A stretch of DNA of 64,000 nt, from NCBI GenBank assembly GCA_946122785.1, contig CAMGYJ010000002.1, positions 43,550,495 to 43,614,494 on the forward strand, written 5' to 3'. Origin of the DNA: Linum tenue. Taxonomy: Eukaryota > Streptophyta > Magnoliopsida > Malpighiales > Linaceae. The notes below the pieces were generated by a model, which was not told the origin of the DNA, made no database searches, and saw nothing but the letters and a program-made list of their open reading frames with translations. This document shows, piece by piece, positions 22,193 through 33,485 of this stretch. The position numbers and the translations under genes were made by a program. Each line of letters starts with the position of its first letter. Position 1 is the stretch's first letter.

Positions 22193-24964
22193 ATGGCCCG
22201 TAGCCAGTCGGGAGATCTACTGCCGTTAGACCAGGAGCTTGAACGAACTTGCAGGAACTTCAAGCGGGCTCTAAAGGCACGACTGGCTGCGGAGGAGGAG
22301 CTATCACAGCTGCAGTTAGAAGAAGAAGAAGGCGAGATGGCTGATCCAGAGAACCGTGATGTGATCCCGGAGGAGCAGACCATGGGATCCTACAGGACCG
22401 CCAGGGCTGCAGACATGAGGTCAGCCATTCAACACCCTCATGTCCCAGCCAACAACTTTGAGGTGAGCACCTCAGTGATCACCATGCTGCGCGGTTCAGT
22501 GGTGTTCCGTGGTAAGGAGGGAGAGTGCCCTCGATCACATCTCAGGCGATTCCACGAGCTCATCGATGGAATCAAGATCAATGGGGTACCAGCAGATGCC
22601 ATCCAGCTGAGGTACTTCCCATTCACTCTGGAGGGGCAGGCCAAGGAGTGGCTAGACACTCGACCTCCGGGCTCCATCACCACGTTCGCCAACCTGGCGG
22701 ACAAGTTCCTCACCCGCTACCATCCTCCATCCAAGACAGTTGATCTCCAGAAGCAGATTACACATTTTTCTCAGGATGAGGATGAGACCATCAGGGATGC
22801 TTGGGAGAGGTACACCAGCCTCTTTCTCAGGTGTCCCAACCATGGTTTCAACGATGCGTTCAAGGTGGGCACCTTCTATCACGCCCTCTTCCCGGAGGAC
22901 AAGCAGCTGATCGATTCGGTTTGTGGCGGGAACATGCTGACCAAAACCCCGCCACAGCTGAATCAACTCTTTGAGGAGATGGCGGAGAACGGTTATGACT
23001 GGGGCACTGCCAGGAGATCGCGACGAGCACCTGGACGGGGTGTGCATGCTGTGGGCACCCAGTCATCTGATTTGGTGCAGGTGGTATCGAAGCTGGTCTC
23101 AGCTATCGATCGTTCCGGGATGATTCCAGGGACCGGACAGCAGCAGGCGATGCTCTGCCAATGGTGCGAAAGCACCCATCATACGGTGGAGGACTGCCAG
23201 GCGATGAAGGAATCAACCACACCCCAGGAGCAGGTGAACTTCATCAACAATGTCAGGCGCAATGACCCCTACAGCAACACGTACAATGAGGGGTGGCGCC
23301 AGCATCCTAACTTCTCCTGGGCTGGGCCAAATCCCAAACCACCAGCTCCCCAGGGACCACCAGGCTTCCAGTGGCCACCATATCAGCCCAGACAGGGGCA
23401 ATTCCAACAGCAACAACAGTCTCTCTATCAGCCCATGCAGGGGCATGCTGCTCAATCACAGCCGCGACCTTTCCAGCAGCCAGGTGCAGCCCCTGCTGCC
23501 CCAGTGCAGAATGATCAGATGGCTGAACTGCGGAACTTGGTGGGTTCTCTCGCCAGTACTAGTGCTCAGAAATTCAACACCTTTGAGCAGTTCATGGAGA
23601 AGGCCTCGGGTAAACTCCTAGCTCTTGAAGCTGGCCAGAGGAACACACATGCCGTTTTGCAGGATATCCAGACCCAACTGGGGAGCGTGGCCCAGGCAGT
23701 GGCTCAAAGGGCTCCTGGTACTCTACCCGGGCAGACCATCCCTCATCCGCCGACCCCGGATGAGCGCTGCAATGCCATCATGACCAGGAGTGGCAAGCTG
23801 ACTGTTGATCCCCCTGCTCGGGAACCGGAGAGAGAAAGCCCTGTTGCAGCATCTCCAGCGGTTGAACAAGAAGTAGAGAAGGAGGTTGAGGTGCCTGCAC
23901 CTAAACCGCAACCAGTAGTGAAGGAGTATGTCCCTAAACTCCCTTTCCCTACTCGGTTGCACAAAGACAGGCTGGAGGCAGAGTTCGAGACCTTCATGGC
24001 CATGTTTAAGAAGCTGAATGTCCAAGTGCCCTTCCTGGAGGCACTATCGCAAATGCCGAAGTATGCGAAGTTTCTGAAAGAGCTTCTCTCAAAGAAGCAG
24101 AAGCTGAGTGAACTGGCCACTGTGGAGCTCAGCGAGGAGTGCTCGGCTATTCTGCAGAACAAGCTTCCGCAGAATAAAAAGGACCCAGGTAGTTTCACTA
24201 TCCCGTGCTCTATTGATAAATTGCATGTAGAGAAGTCCTTGGCGGATTTAGGTGCTAGTATCAATGTTATTCCATATAAATTGTTCATGAAACTAGGCCT
24301 AGGTGAACCCCGTGCTACTAGGATGACCCTTCAATTAGCTGACAGATCTGTCGTGCATCCTAGGGGTATAGTGGAAGACCTTCTGGTTAAGGTTGGAAAA
24401 TTCACATATCCTGTGGATTTTGTTATCCTAGACATCAGTGAGGACACAGAAGTGCCTCTTATACTGGGAAGGCCTTTCCTGGCCACCGCCAAGGCTCTCA
24501 TAGATGTGCATGATGGGACCTTAGTTTTGAGGGATGGCGAGGAGCGAATAACGTTTTCAGTTGCTAACTCTATACCTGCTTCGTCACCTCTGCATGTTGT
24601 ATCTCACCAGGAGCATGAGTCTGTCGTGTATCCTTCTGTGCTGCCTATTTTGCAGGACCCGCCTCCCACACCTTCGCCGCCACTCCTGACCACTCCATCA
24701 CCAAAAATACAGATCAAGGAGGAGTGGCGACCGAAACTGCAGGCAGCTAAGCCTGCTCGAAAGGAAGCCGGAGACCACTACGAGCTGGTCCCGCCCCCAC
24801 CTTGGCCATCCGAGTATTCACTCGCTTGCATCTTGCCGGATGGCCAAGTCGAGCTGGCAAATGCAGGTGGCCACATTCGTCGCGTACATGGCCACCACTT
24901 GAAGTTGTACCTCAAGAGCGATGTGGATCCGCTCTTGAAGGCACCTGATCCTACACTTCCCTGA
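22193..24964 (+). CDS. E1 gag-protease polyprotein with integrase-like tail
   Basis: This is an intact 923-residue frame starting MARSQSGDLLPLDQELERT. A Retrotrans_gag capsid-type domain spans about residues 95-215 (EGQAKEWLDTRPPGSITTF, ETIRDAWERY). A CX2CX4HX4C zinc knuckle sits at residues 322-335, followed by a Gln/Pro-rich linker. A retropepsin-like domain holds DLGASINVIP (catalytic Asp about residue 685) and the flap and C-terminal motif VPLILGRPFLATA. After a proline-rich spacer the last about 50 residues (LPDGQVELAN, RVHGHHLKLYL) resemble the C-terminal tail of Athila-type integrases. RT, RNase H and integrase core are missing, yet the frame is open throughout. The retained frame suggests recent activity with proteins from a helper. 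Confidence 0.9.
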   Translation: MARSQSGDLLPLDQELERTCRNFKRALKARLAAEEELSQLQLEEEEGEMADPENRDVIPEEQTMGSYRTARAADMRSAIQHPHVPANNFEVSTSVITMLRGSVVFRGKEGECPRSHLRRFHELIDGIKINGVPADAIQLRYFPFTLEGQAKEWLDTRPPGSITTFANLADKFLTRYHPPSKTVDLQKQITHFSQDEDETIRDAWERYTSLFLRCPNHGFNDAFKVGTFYHALFPEDKQLIDSVCGGNMLTKTPPQLNQLFEEMAENGYDWGTARRSRRAPGRGVHAVGTQSSDLVQVVSKLVSAIDRSGMIPGTGQQQAMLCQWCESTHHTVEDCQAMKESTTPQEQVNFINNVRRNDPYSNTYNEGWRQHPNFSWAGPNPKPPAPQGPPGFQWPPYQPRQGQFQQQQQSLYQPMQGHAAQSQPRPFQQPGAAPAAPVQNDQMAELRNLVGSLASTSAQKFNTFEQFMEKASGKLLALEAGQRNTHAVLQDIQTQLGSVAQAVAQRAPGTLPGQTIPHPPTPDERCNAIMTRSGKLTVDPPAREPERESPVAASPAVEQEVEKEVEVPAPKPQPVVKEYVPKLPFPTRLHKDRLEAEFETFMAMFKKLNVQVPFLEALSQMPKYAKFLKELLSKKQKLSELATVELSEECSAILQNKLPQNKKDPGSFTIPCSIDKLHVEKSLADLGASINVIPYKLFMKLGLGEPRATRMTLQLADRSVVHPRGIVEDLLVKVGKFTYPVDFVILDISEDTEVPLILGRPFLATAKALIDVHDGTLVLRDGEERITFSVANSIPASSPLHVVSHQEHESVVYPSVLPILQDPPPTPSPPLLTTPSPKIQIKEEWRPKLQAAKPARKEAGDHYELVPPPPWPSEYSLACILPDGQVELANAGGHIRRVHGHHLKLYLKSDVDPLLKAPDPTLP

Positions 24965-24990
24965 GCATCCATACTGGCGTCCAGCTAAAA

Positions 24991-25031
24991 GACGGTAAAG
25001 AAGCGCTTGTGGGGAGGCAACCCCACCACGG
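24991..25031 (+). other. Conserved stem-loop SL1 after gag stop (E1)
   Basis: The stem GTGGGG (25009-25014) / CCCCAC (25021-25026) closes the loop AGGCAA. It is preceded by GACGGTAAAGAAGCGCTT. The 18-nt hairpin and its flank are identical in E2 (34710-34727) and E3 (45247-45264), always about 30-70 nt after the stop codon of the first ORF. Confidence 0.85.
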
Positions 25032-25226
25032 TTTGCATTTCTATCCTTTTTCCTTTTAATTTTTGTCGTTTTCAAGTCATTGAGTCTGTCTGGAGTCTTT
25101 CTGGAATGTTCCTCGTGTCCCGGATGGTCTATTTTGGTCTATGGTGGTGTAATTTTTGAACCGGGGCACGTTTGGGTTTGGATGTTCGAATTTGCAGCTT
25201 AAAAACTGGAGAAAAAGGGCCCTCGG

Positions 25227-25472
25227 CAGTAAAATTACGGGCATGGGGGGGCTAATTATGCCCGTAATTTATCTACCCCCTGCCCGTAATTAATTCAGCA
25301 CAGAAAAGACTGAAAAAGGGCTCGGCATAGAAATTACGGGCAAGGGGGTAAGAATTACGGCCGTAATTCTTGATACCCCTGCCCGTAATTCTCCCAGAGA
25401 GGGCAATTTGCTCTCGGCCTTAAAATTACGGGCAAGGCCGGGGGAATTACGGCCGTAATCCTGCCCGTAATT
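25227..25472. repeat. Second palindrome array, upstream of E1 ORF2
   Basis: It holds three units of the same composition as the LTR array: ATTACGGGCA, then GAATTACGGCCGTAATT or a decayed version, then TGCCCGTAATT. They begin near 25233, 25332 and 25426. The array is followed within 20 bp by TTTAAAA and a CT-rich stretch (25509-25530), a layout resembling a plant core promoter. Confidence 0.75.
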
Positions 25473-26039
25473 CCCCCCGCGCCTCGTTTAAAAAGTGTCG
25501 GCCGAGACACATCCCTCTCTCTCTCCTTCATTTTTCTGGTCACTTTCTCTCCCCTCTCACCAGAAAACTCTAACCAACTCTTCTCCGGTGGTTTTCCGGC
25601 CATATCTCGCTCATCGGAGGTCCAAATCAAATTCCGAGACCACCCCCGTGCTCCTCTCGTCGGCGCCCACAAGTCTATACCAGTGGGGTCGAGTTTCATG
25701 GTGGTTTTGGTGCTTGGGGCTTCATTCCCCAAAGTTTTGGGTCAGTTTTGCTCCGGTGTAGTCGCCGGCGACGAAACTCCGGCGAGCCTCCCGGCGAGTT
25801 TCCCGGCGATTTTTGTGGTCTCTCGGTCTTCCCTTACCCTCCCCACGATATCCTCTTGTGCCTCCAGGTGTGCTTCTATACTTTTACTTGTCATTTGTGG
25901 AGGATTGATATTGTGGGTTTCGTGAGGAATTTCGGGTATGGGTTTGTGCTTGAATTAATTCGGTAGGCCCCTTTGTTGCTTGCTTTGTTTGCTTATCTTT
26001 CGGTTGGCCTACCGAGTAATAGGAGTTGTGATTGTTCTA

Positions 26040-26086
26040 CTTGGAGCCTAATCTGCTGTCCGGGTTTCTAATCCGAGGGCTCCAAG
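26040..26086 (+). other. Conserved stem-loop SL2, copy 1 (E1)
   Basis: The outer stem CTTGGAGCC/GGCTCCAAG (9 bp) carries a one-sided internal loop, TAATCTGCTGTC, and an inner stem CGGGTT/AATCCG. The same fold recurs at 26172-26218 and, on the minus strand, in E2 and E3. Confidence 0.75.
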
Positions 26087-26171
26087 TGCGTTTGAGTTTC
26101 TGTGAATGGTGACTGCTTCTGATTGGTTGTGAATGGTGAATGATCTGATTGGTTATGAATGTTTTTCCTTT

Positions 26172-26218
26172 CTCGGGGCCTAGTCCACTGTCCGAATTTA
26201 TGATTCGAGGGCCCCGGG
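26172..26218 (+). other. Conserved stem-loop SL2, copy 2 (E1)
   Basis: The outer stem CTCGGGGCC/GGCCCCGGG keeps nine pairs although two pairs differ from copy 1 on both strands (T-A to C-G, A-T to G-C). The internal loop is TAGTCCACTGTC and the inner stem CGAAT/ATTCG. Paired changes suggest selection for the fold. Confidence 0.75.
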
Positions 26219-26296
26219 TGAGGGTGATTGTGACCTCACCATTGACGAATTTCCATGTATGTTGTTGGATTTCTGCTGTTTTGTGGCTGCAGGAAA

Positions 26297-27301
26297 ATGA
26301 ACACGTTCTTGAATCTGCTCGACGCCGACCAGAGGACGACTTTGTGGGACATCCGCCGCCGCAAAGTCGTTCATCACCACTACCTTGACTGGAGGGTCTT
26401 CGAGGAGCTGGGTGCTCGCGAGGCAATGGAGGCTGCCATCCGCGCTTTCTCTTGGCGCCGCCTCCTCTGCCTTGCTGAGCCGATTTACCAGGAGCTCCTC
26501 TGGGAGTTCTACTCCACCTTCGAGCATTTCCGGACCCATGCGGGCGAGCACGGCAACTCCATCCAGTTTCGACTCGGAGGGGAGTTCTACTCCCTCAGCT
26601 ATGACGATTTTGGTCGAGCACTGGGGCTCCTTCCACCATTCCCCTGTCACCTGGCCATCGAGGAGCCCGACAGTCCCATCTTTCGGGACCAGCAGTTCTT
26701 TGAGAGGATCTGCCTCCCGGAGTATACTGGAGCTGTTTTCACCCCGGGCCACACCACGGCCACTCATTTGCGACCAGAGTGGCGCATCATCAACCAGCTG
26801 CTGGGGAAATCCTACACCCCCAGCGAGGGCTCCACCAGTCATCTTCAGCTCCGCACCCTTCATTGCCTGCACTCCATGAGCCACGAGACGGACAACCTCC
26901 ATTTTTCCTCTCTCATCGCCCGGACCGTTGCCAAGCATAAACGGTGTAATAGACGCCTGGCGTGTGGGTCGGTGGTCACTGCCCTGGCGCGGTACTACAA
27001 CGTCGATCTCTCCAGGTTCACTCTCATCCAGGAGGCGACGCCATTCTCCAGGGAGACCCTCCGGCGCCAGCTGATACTGGAGCGCGAAGGGAACGTGACC
27101 TGGATCCGGGGCCTGCCTCGCCCTGTTCCTCGTGCACCAGAGGGTGAGGAGCCACCAGAAGCCAGTGATGCTGCAGCCCGTCGGACCACCCGCCGGACGA
27201 GGACTCGGCCCACCCCCTCTGCACCGGGCGACTCCACTTCCGGTGCCGGCCCGTCTTCTGCGCAGCTAGGGCTGGCAATCGGTTTCCCGGTTAGAGGCTA
27301 A
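26297..27301 (+). CDS. E1 second ORF, Athila ORF1/plant-mobile-like, C-terminally truncated
   Basis: The likely start is the ATG at 26297 (MNTFLNLLDADQRTTL), directly after a good splice acceptor (TGTGGCTGCAG, ending 26292). The frame is also open back to an ATG at 26255. The about 335-residue product has the pattern of the Athila ORF-1 family: a basic helical start, LLWEFYSTFEHF, a FRLGGEFYSLSYDDFGRALGL segment (similar in logic to plant mobile domains) and LRTLHCLHSMSHETDNLHFS. The C-terminus is Arg/Thr/Pro-rich and ends at the deletion junction with the 3' LTR, so the last residues and stop are artefacts of that deletion. Function is unknown. Expression from a spliced or internally initiated RNA is an inference. 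Confidence 0.7.
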   Translation: MNTFLNLLDADQRTTLWDIRRRKVVHHHYLDWRVFEELGAREAMEAAIRAFSWRRLLCLAEPIYQELLWEFYSTFEHFRTHAGEHGNSIQFRLGGEFYSLSYDDFGRALGLLPPFPCHLAIEEPDSPIFRDQQFFERICLPEYTGAVFTPGHTTATHLRPEWRIINQLLGKSYTPSEGSTSHLQLRTLHCLHSMSHETDNLHFSSLIARTVAKHKRCNRRLACGSVVTALARYYNVDLSRFTLIQEATPFSRETLRRQLILEREGNVTWIRGLPRPVPRAPEGEEPPEASDAAARRTTRRTRTRPTPSAPGDSTSGAGPSSAQLGLAIGFPVRG

Positions 27302-28479
27302 ATTACGGCCGTAATTAGCCAGGGCATGCCCGTAATTAATTGGGCGAGCCTTCTCCCCAGCAATTCTTCTCGGTGGTAAAATTACGGGCAAGACCCCAAG
27401 AATTACGGTCGTAATTCCCAAATTACTGGCGGTAATTGGGAAATTACGGGCGTATTTCCTCCTCCTGCAGCTTAAGTGAAACGTGCGTTTTGGTGTGAAT
27501 TACGGGCAGGAAGTGATTACGGCCGTAATCCTGCCCGTAATTCGCCCTAAGTCGGGTTTTTGGAGGCAGATTCGAGCCAAGGAGGGAGAATTCGATTTTG
27601 GGAGCAAAAACAGAGTTTTAGAGAGAGAAAGAGCGAAGAACAAACCCTAGGAGCTAATTTGGAGTGGATTTCTCATCATTGAAGCCAGATTGCGTCCCTA
27701 GGAGTGAAGATTGACATCCCAGAGCAGATTTTCCTCATCTTTATGAGTATGGCTACTCTGATTTCTGTTTTCCTTTCTCTCTCTATGGAGTAGAACCTTT
27801 CTCTCACTTGGGTATGAAGAACCCTAGTTCCTTGTGTTAGGGATTTTATTGTAATGACTTGGGATGATATTACTGTTTGATTTTAATCGAATGATGCATG
27901 TTTATTGAATTGATTTGAGTCTGATCAGCTTTTCTCAATTTCTGCTGCAACCTGAGATAGATAGAATCTGATTAGGTTGTTAGAGCCTCTTCATTCGATA
28001 GTAGTAGATTGGCTATACGAGAGTTAGCCAGTTTACTGCTTTGTACTGGTGTTCTTGGCGCCAGTAGTGGAAATCTGTGTTCATAGCCTCAGCTTTCTAT
28101 CCCGGTGAAGACTAGTCGTCTGCCGGGTAGTTAGACTGAGAGGGCTTGGTCAGCTTAAGAGATTCCAAGCTACTGTCGGATCTTCCGCAGTCTAATCAAC
28201 AGCAAATCAACCCAGGGAATTACAATTGAACCTAACTAAGGGGCTAGGGGGACTCAATCCCGAGTGACTCTTGCCTGCTTTAGAAAACCGAACAATTTAC
28301 TGCTTTCTTGTTGCTTTTACTTTTCACAACAATCACTCGAAATAGTTTGCTAGATAATAGAGAATCACGGAGTAAGCAGTAGATCTAGACCCCGGGTTGA
28401 TAATTAAACTTGCCTGTTACTGCATTCCCGGACTGCGATTACACTTGGTCGCAGTTTGGTGTTGTGTTTTGGCGTGTCA
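27297..28479 (+). repeat. E1 3' LTR, 5'-truncated (1,183 bp)
   Basis: It aligns with 20867-22049 of the 5' LTR with few differences, and the first about 203 bp are missing. It ends GGCGTGTCA followed by the CTCAC target duplication. Confidence 0.9.
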
Positions 28480-31400
28480 CTCACCAATGTGGTACAAGAT
28501 AATTTTTGGGTGTAAACAATTGTCCCCCAACTACTTAGTGCATAAGGATATGGACTAAGCAGTTGAGACCTAACACCAACTCACGTAAATATCGAACACC
28601 ATGCCACCAATTTTTTTCTTAGCCAAGTTTTCATTCTTACACAAAACCACCTTGTCCTAGAGAACAAGAAATAAATCAAGTCACCTGCCTTTGATTCCCC
28701 CCCCCCCCCCCCCCCCGTGAACTCATGCATGGCCATGCATTAATCATAGCCTTGGAACCCTTCCACCTCAATTCCTGACTCAACCTGAATATCACACTTA
28801 AATCTCACCTAAATCCCAAGTATAAACCTTAAATGGGTGCAATATAGAGCAAGTATGTTTAAATATCAATCTGGGCCGGCCCATGTACCCCTACTTTGAC
28901 TGTTTGAAACATTATGTAGCGGAATGTTGTTTGTGAAAATCTCTACAATCAACAATTAAAACGAAGAATTGAAAAGTAAAAGGATTGAAACTCTCGGTGA
29001 GAAGCTTCACTCGGGAGTTGTTCCCCCTAACTAACCACCATGACACGTGGGATCGAATGAATTAGTGTGGGAAAAGGCGATTGTGAACCGCTAGGAGGAG
29101 CAACAGTGGTTAGAAACCACACTCTCAATTTCTAGGCCAAGGAATGCATTATAGGCTACAAATGTAGCCCTCGTGGCCCAAAGTAATTGAGGGTTGAGTT
29201 ACCTTCCCTCAAACCGGGGGTTTGGACGGCTTAATCACAATTAACATAGGTATTCAATTTTAGTTTAGAGATTTGTCATACATTAACCTAGATAGGAGGC
29301 ATGAAATGCCCAAGAAAAACCAAACTCAATTTGAGCCTCTTAAGATAAGGGGGTTTCCCTCTAAGCTAGGTTAGAATAGCACAATATATTGCCAAGCACA
29401 TACAATGCACAATCACCATAAAAAAATACCTCAAATCTCAAATTAAACACCACCCACATACAATCATTCAATCCACATAATTAACTACATGGTAGAAGTT
29501 AGGGTTCTACAACACCCAAGTGAATAAGAGACTACTCCATGCTAGAAGAAGGACACAGAGGGGGAAAACCATCATTGTGATGCCTCAATCCTCCCTTGTG
29601 TTTGTAGTAATCCTCTCTTGAAGAGGAACTTCCCAAATCTTGACTTGGAGCAAACCCTAGCTTCTTCTCCCTCTTAGTTCGTGGATTTCTCTCTCTAGAT
29701 TCTTGAAGAAGAAGAAGAAGAAGAAGAAGGTTTCTCTCCCTTTTGCTCCCCCTCTCCTTCCTTTCAACTCTCCTGTGTATTGTAGAATCGCTCTGGAACC
29801 CTGCCAGTTCACGGTTTATGGCTCCAGTTCACGGTCTTGATGACCATGAAATCCTTGCCTGGACCGTGATATTCAGCTGCTTCCTCCTTTGGTCCGATCT
29901 TCGTGCCTTTTCTTCCAACAGTCGACTCCGGAGTTGGTTCCACCTATTAGATGCTGAAACACACTGAAACACGGCAAACCTAACATAAAACCACACCTTT
30001 CGAAGCTCAAATGCCACAAACGCCATAGAGAAACGGGGATGAAAAGTGTACATATAGACCCGAAACAATTCCACACCAGGGCACAATCAATCTGGCCACA
30101 CATAACAAAAAGGGAAGCAATTGGATTCGACTTCATGGCCATTTAAACGACATGGCAACCAAATATATTTGTTGATTTCTACCAATTAGTTTTATCAACA
30201 CAAAAGAAGTTTCAAAGAGACCGAGCTAATGCCACGACTCGACAAGACTTGTCTCAAGGCTTGTCTCAAGGCTTCATCAACATCAAAGCCTCTTTCCACA
30301 TCTAACTTAGCCTTGTTAAACTTAGATAATTCATTGTTTAATTATTGCAATGGAAGACTATAGAAAAAAAACCAAAGCCATTTCTTTAGCCTTAGAAATT
30401 TCAATATTTTTTTCTTCCTTTCTCGTTAGAGATACCGCACAAACTACCTAGCCATCATTGTTCTTTAGTCACCACTCACCATGCTCTAAACCAACATGCC
30501 CTGATTCATGACTGTGAAGCTCATGGTCGTTCTAGTAAGATGGCTAGGCATGCCCTATGTTTTGTTGTGGAAACTAGTGTGTTTAATGCTCTCTATTCAC
30601 AAGGGAACCAAGAACACAAGATCAAATATCAAACGATTGTTACTCGGACCACACCTCTCCAAACAATATTTGAACAAGGGTGTTCGATGAATAACGAGGA
30701 ACCGAACAAGGATTTCTAAGTTACGTTACCTCTACTCCTATGGAGGTTCCTCTGGAGAGCTACGCAACTACGACTACATCTGCGATCTAATACGACTCTG
30801 CAAAGGAGATCTTTGACAGAGCGGTTCTACGAACTAGAGAAAGAAAAAGATAAGTCTACGACGGTGCAGTTTGTGATCTGATTTTTGGCATCGTGAGCTT
30901 CTCTCTTGTCTGGATATTTATACCCCATCGTCTTTTCGTAGTCGCAGTAACCACCTTCGCTCCGTCTCTATCTCCTAGGTTCTCCACTCCTCTCAATCGT
31001 GCAGGTAACTTCCACTTTGTGCATAACTCCCACGCGTGTGAAACATCTTGGCCACGCTAAAACTTGACCAAAACGACATTGAGATAAAATTCATTGTTCT
31101 CCACCATGGTTCGATACTCAAAACAACATTGTCCATCAAGTAAACACCAATGAGGCTTCACCTCCACAACGCGAGTATGTGAGCCTCCTTTCTCCCTAAC
31201 GTCGTCGTTGTGGCAAACAACTCCGCTGTCTTGGGTTCGATGTGGTTAGGGTCACCATCCATGTTAACTCATTGCCATCTTCGCTAATTGGTGAGACTTT
31301 AATAGGCCAAACGCCCTTGTTGGCCCTATGGCGATATCATTCTCCATGGTGGGTTAGTTAAATCAGCACCACAAATCAATGGGACAACATTGTTTCTCAT

Positions 31401-32102
31401 AGAATAAAACAATGTCGTTGCTCGGCTCTACAGCATTGTCAAACTCTTTGCGCCGTCGAGCTAAAATAATTATTATCCTCAAAAACGTTGTTGAATCCTC
31501 GATGTTGTTTGCCTCTCACAACGTCGTTGATTTCTGGACCAGATTCATAGATCTCCAACACAATGTTGTTGGAACCTACGACGTTGCTGAATAAACTCTC
31601 TTGCGGCCTCTTTGAGATCACAAATTTGTTAAGTCTACTGACACCATTGAACTTGACCTCGCGGCATTGTTGGTTGGACCAAACTCATCAATATTGTAGA
31701 ACTAACAACGTTGTTTTGACCAAAAAACGTCGCTGCTTTTCACAAAATCTCAAACTCGGCGAGTCCGCGGCAACACACGTCATTGTTGAACTCTCGCCAC
31801 CGCGACGTTGTCTTAAGATAAACAACGTTGCTTCCTATCCTCGTTGTGCCATTGAACTTACTAGCAACTCCGAGGAACTTGTAACACCATCGCATGGTAT
31901 TACTGAGCGCACACGTATGAGTTATGACCCTTAACTCGCGATGTTGTTTTCTATCAAACAACATCATTACAAGTATCGCGGCGTCGTTGGATCTTTGTGA
32001 CGCCGTCTTAAGGCTTCAATTTCTCGCGACATTGTTTTAGACTAAACAACATCGTTGGACTTGGCGGCATCGCGTACCAATACCGCGACTTCATTGATAC
32101 CT
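28480..32102. other. Element X interior, left part (no gene)
   Basis: 28480-28519 is the end of the left X LTR. Inside it lie a putative polypurine-tract complement (ATTGTCCCCCAAC), a run of 20 C (28697-28716), and a region around 28910-30070 whose text resembles the LTRs of E1-E3 in places (AGGGTTCTACAACACCCAAGTG, ACTACTCCATG). That region is probably a decayed related LTR without clear ends. A GAA repeat lies at 29709-29729. About 30590-31000 resembles part of the X LTR. 31030-32102 is the hairpin-rich tract listed separately. I found no convincing coding region. Confidence 0.45.
31060..32060. repeat. Quasi-periodic hairpin array (left half)
   Basis: Words of the type ACGTTGTT/AACAACGT recur about every 20-40 bp. 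Several form 26-30 nt inverted repeats with a 6-nt loop. GATGTTGTTT/AAACAACATC at 31940-31965 is a perfect 10-bp stem, GCGACGTTGT/ACAACGTTGC at 31802-31831 has one wobble, and CGATGTTGT/ACAACGTCG is at 31500-31526. The array continues at 39106-39475, beyond E2. Confidence 0.7.
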
Positions 32103-33466
32103 TGACTCACTCCTACTGTCACTCTAGAAAATGGCCAAGTATAACCACTTCCTAAAGCGTAGTATAGCGGGTTTGGGTTTTATTGTCAACCCGGGTCCTA
32201 GATTTGATGACTACTCGGTGAATTCTTGTTATCTAGCAGTGAACTTTTAGTGCAGGTTCAAACAAACAAAAACGCAAAGCAAGTTAAACGGTTGTTTTCA
32301 AGTCAAGAGAGGTCACCCGGATATGGTTCCCCCTAGACTGCAGTTAAGCCGGATTGTAATTTACCAAGTTCAGTTTTCATGAAAGTTATACTGCGGAAGG
32401 TTCTTAAACAGTCTAAAGTCTCGACTAAAGGTCTCCAGACCCTCTCAATCTGAGTCTCTAGCGGGCGACTAACCTCCACCGGAGTAAACAGATTGAGGCC
32501 CTAACGAACCAAACCTCCACTACCGAACTGAATTCGGTACAGAATAGCGAATTGGCTCCTCGACTAAAGTCACCAATTCACTACCTTCAATTAAGGATAC
32601 TCTATCAACCTAGGCAGATACTCTCATTCTAGGTCAAAGCAGAAACAACAGGAATTTGATCAGGATTCAAGTCATTCAATCATTCAAACCTCAATCGAAT
32701 ATAATCAATTCATAAATTCTTGTACTTGGGTTCATACAATCAAACCTAGCATACAAATCTAGGGTTCCCCATACCCAGATGAATGGGGAAACTACTCCAT
32801 GGAGAGAGAAGCAAAAACAGATTCAGACACAGAAATCATACTGTGAAGATGGATTTCTGCTTCTGGACATTAATCGGCACTTCTCCAAGCTCAAGCCAGG
32901 CTCCAATGGTGATGAAGATCAAGCTATGGCACTTGGGAACTCTGGTTCGTCGCTTTCTCTCTCTAGGAATCGCTCTGTCTCTCTAAAACTCGGAACCCTT
33001 GAATTTTGGCCTTCCTTTCCCTTAAATCTGCTGCCTGTCGCGATACCCGGTCGAAATACCCGGTCGGGTATTTTGGGTCTCGACCGGGTATTGTTAAAAC
33101 GTGCGTTTTGGTCAGGGGAAAAATCCCCGGTCTGCCCCAATAATCCTTGACCGGGGATTTTGCCTTCACGCCCGGACCCCCTTCTGTTTCTCACGGACGC
33201 CCAAAGTGATAAATACCCGACCATGGCCAGAAAATACCCGGTCGGGTATTTCTGCATTTGGCCGGGTATTTTGGCTCTCCAGCACACTTCAAGCCTCACT
33301 TGCTTCTTTCGACCCAACTCTCGTTCCTTTGCCTCGATTCTACCGCCAAGTCCTGAAATATGACATAAACGTACAACCTCGCGTGAAATCGGCTTAAAAC
33401 ACGAGAAACAACATCACAAACGGCTCAAGAATAGGGGTGAAAACATGTGTAATTATCGGTCTATCA
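32103..33466 (-). repeat. E2 3' LTR (left, 1,364 bp)
   Basis: On the plus strand it reads TGACTCACTCC to CGGTCTATCA. It holds a palindrome array at 33045-33275 built of ATACCCGGTCGGGTAT-type units, plus AAACGTGCGTTTTGG at 33097-33111. Confidence 0.92.
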
Positions 33467-33485
33467 AACTCCCCCACACTTAACC
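33467..33485 (-). other. E2 polypurine tract
   Basis: The plus strand reads AACTCCCCCACACTTAACC, so the sense strand is a G-rich tract (GGTTAAGTGTGGGGGAGTT) directly before the 3' LTR. E3 has the same tract at 44060-44078 with one change. It primes plus-strand DNA synthesis in LTR elements. Confidence 0.75.

Larger units (their letters stand above)
20664..28479 (+). mobile_element. E1: non-autonomous gypsy/Athila-type LTR retrotransposon
   Basis: 5' LTR 20664-22049 (TGATAGCATCG to GGCGTGTCA), tRNA-Asp primer site, gag-protease ORF, a non-coding block, an Athila-like second ORF, and a 5'-truncated 3' LTR. A perfect 5-bp target duplication, CTCAC, lies at 20659-20663 and 28480-28484. There is no RT, RNase H or integrase core. 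The 3' LTR lacks its first about 203 bp together with the polypurine tract and the end of the second ORF, with GCTA microhomology at the break (27297-27300). Confidence 0.92.

Noticed and set aside
28697..28716. Run of 20 C
   Set aside because: Could be real or an assembly or sequencing artefact. No function can be read from it.
28910..30070. Possible complete solo LTR
   Set aside because: Parts resemble the E1-E3 LTRs, but I could not find TG...CA ends with a matching target duplication, so it is described only as a decayed related region.
31412..31967. Short frames in both directions in the hairpin array
   Set aside because: They are explained by the periodic ACGTTGTT words. No start context or similarity to a known protein.
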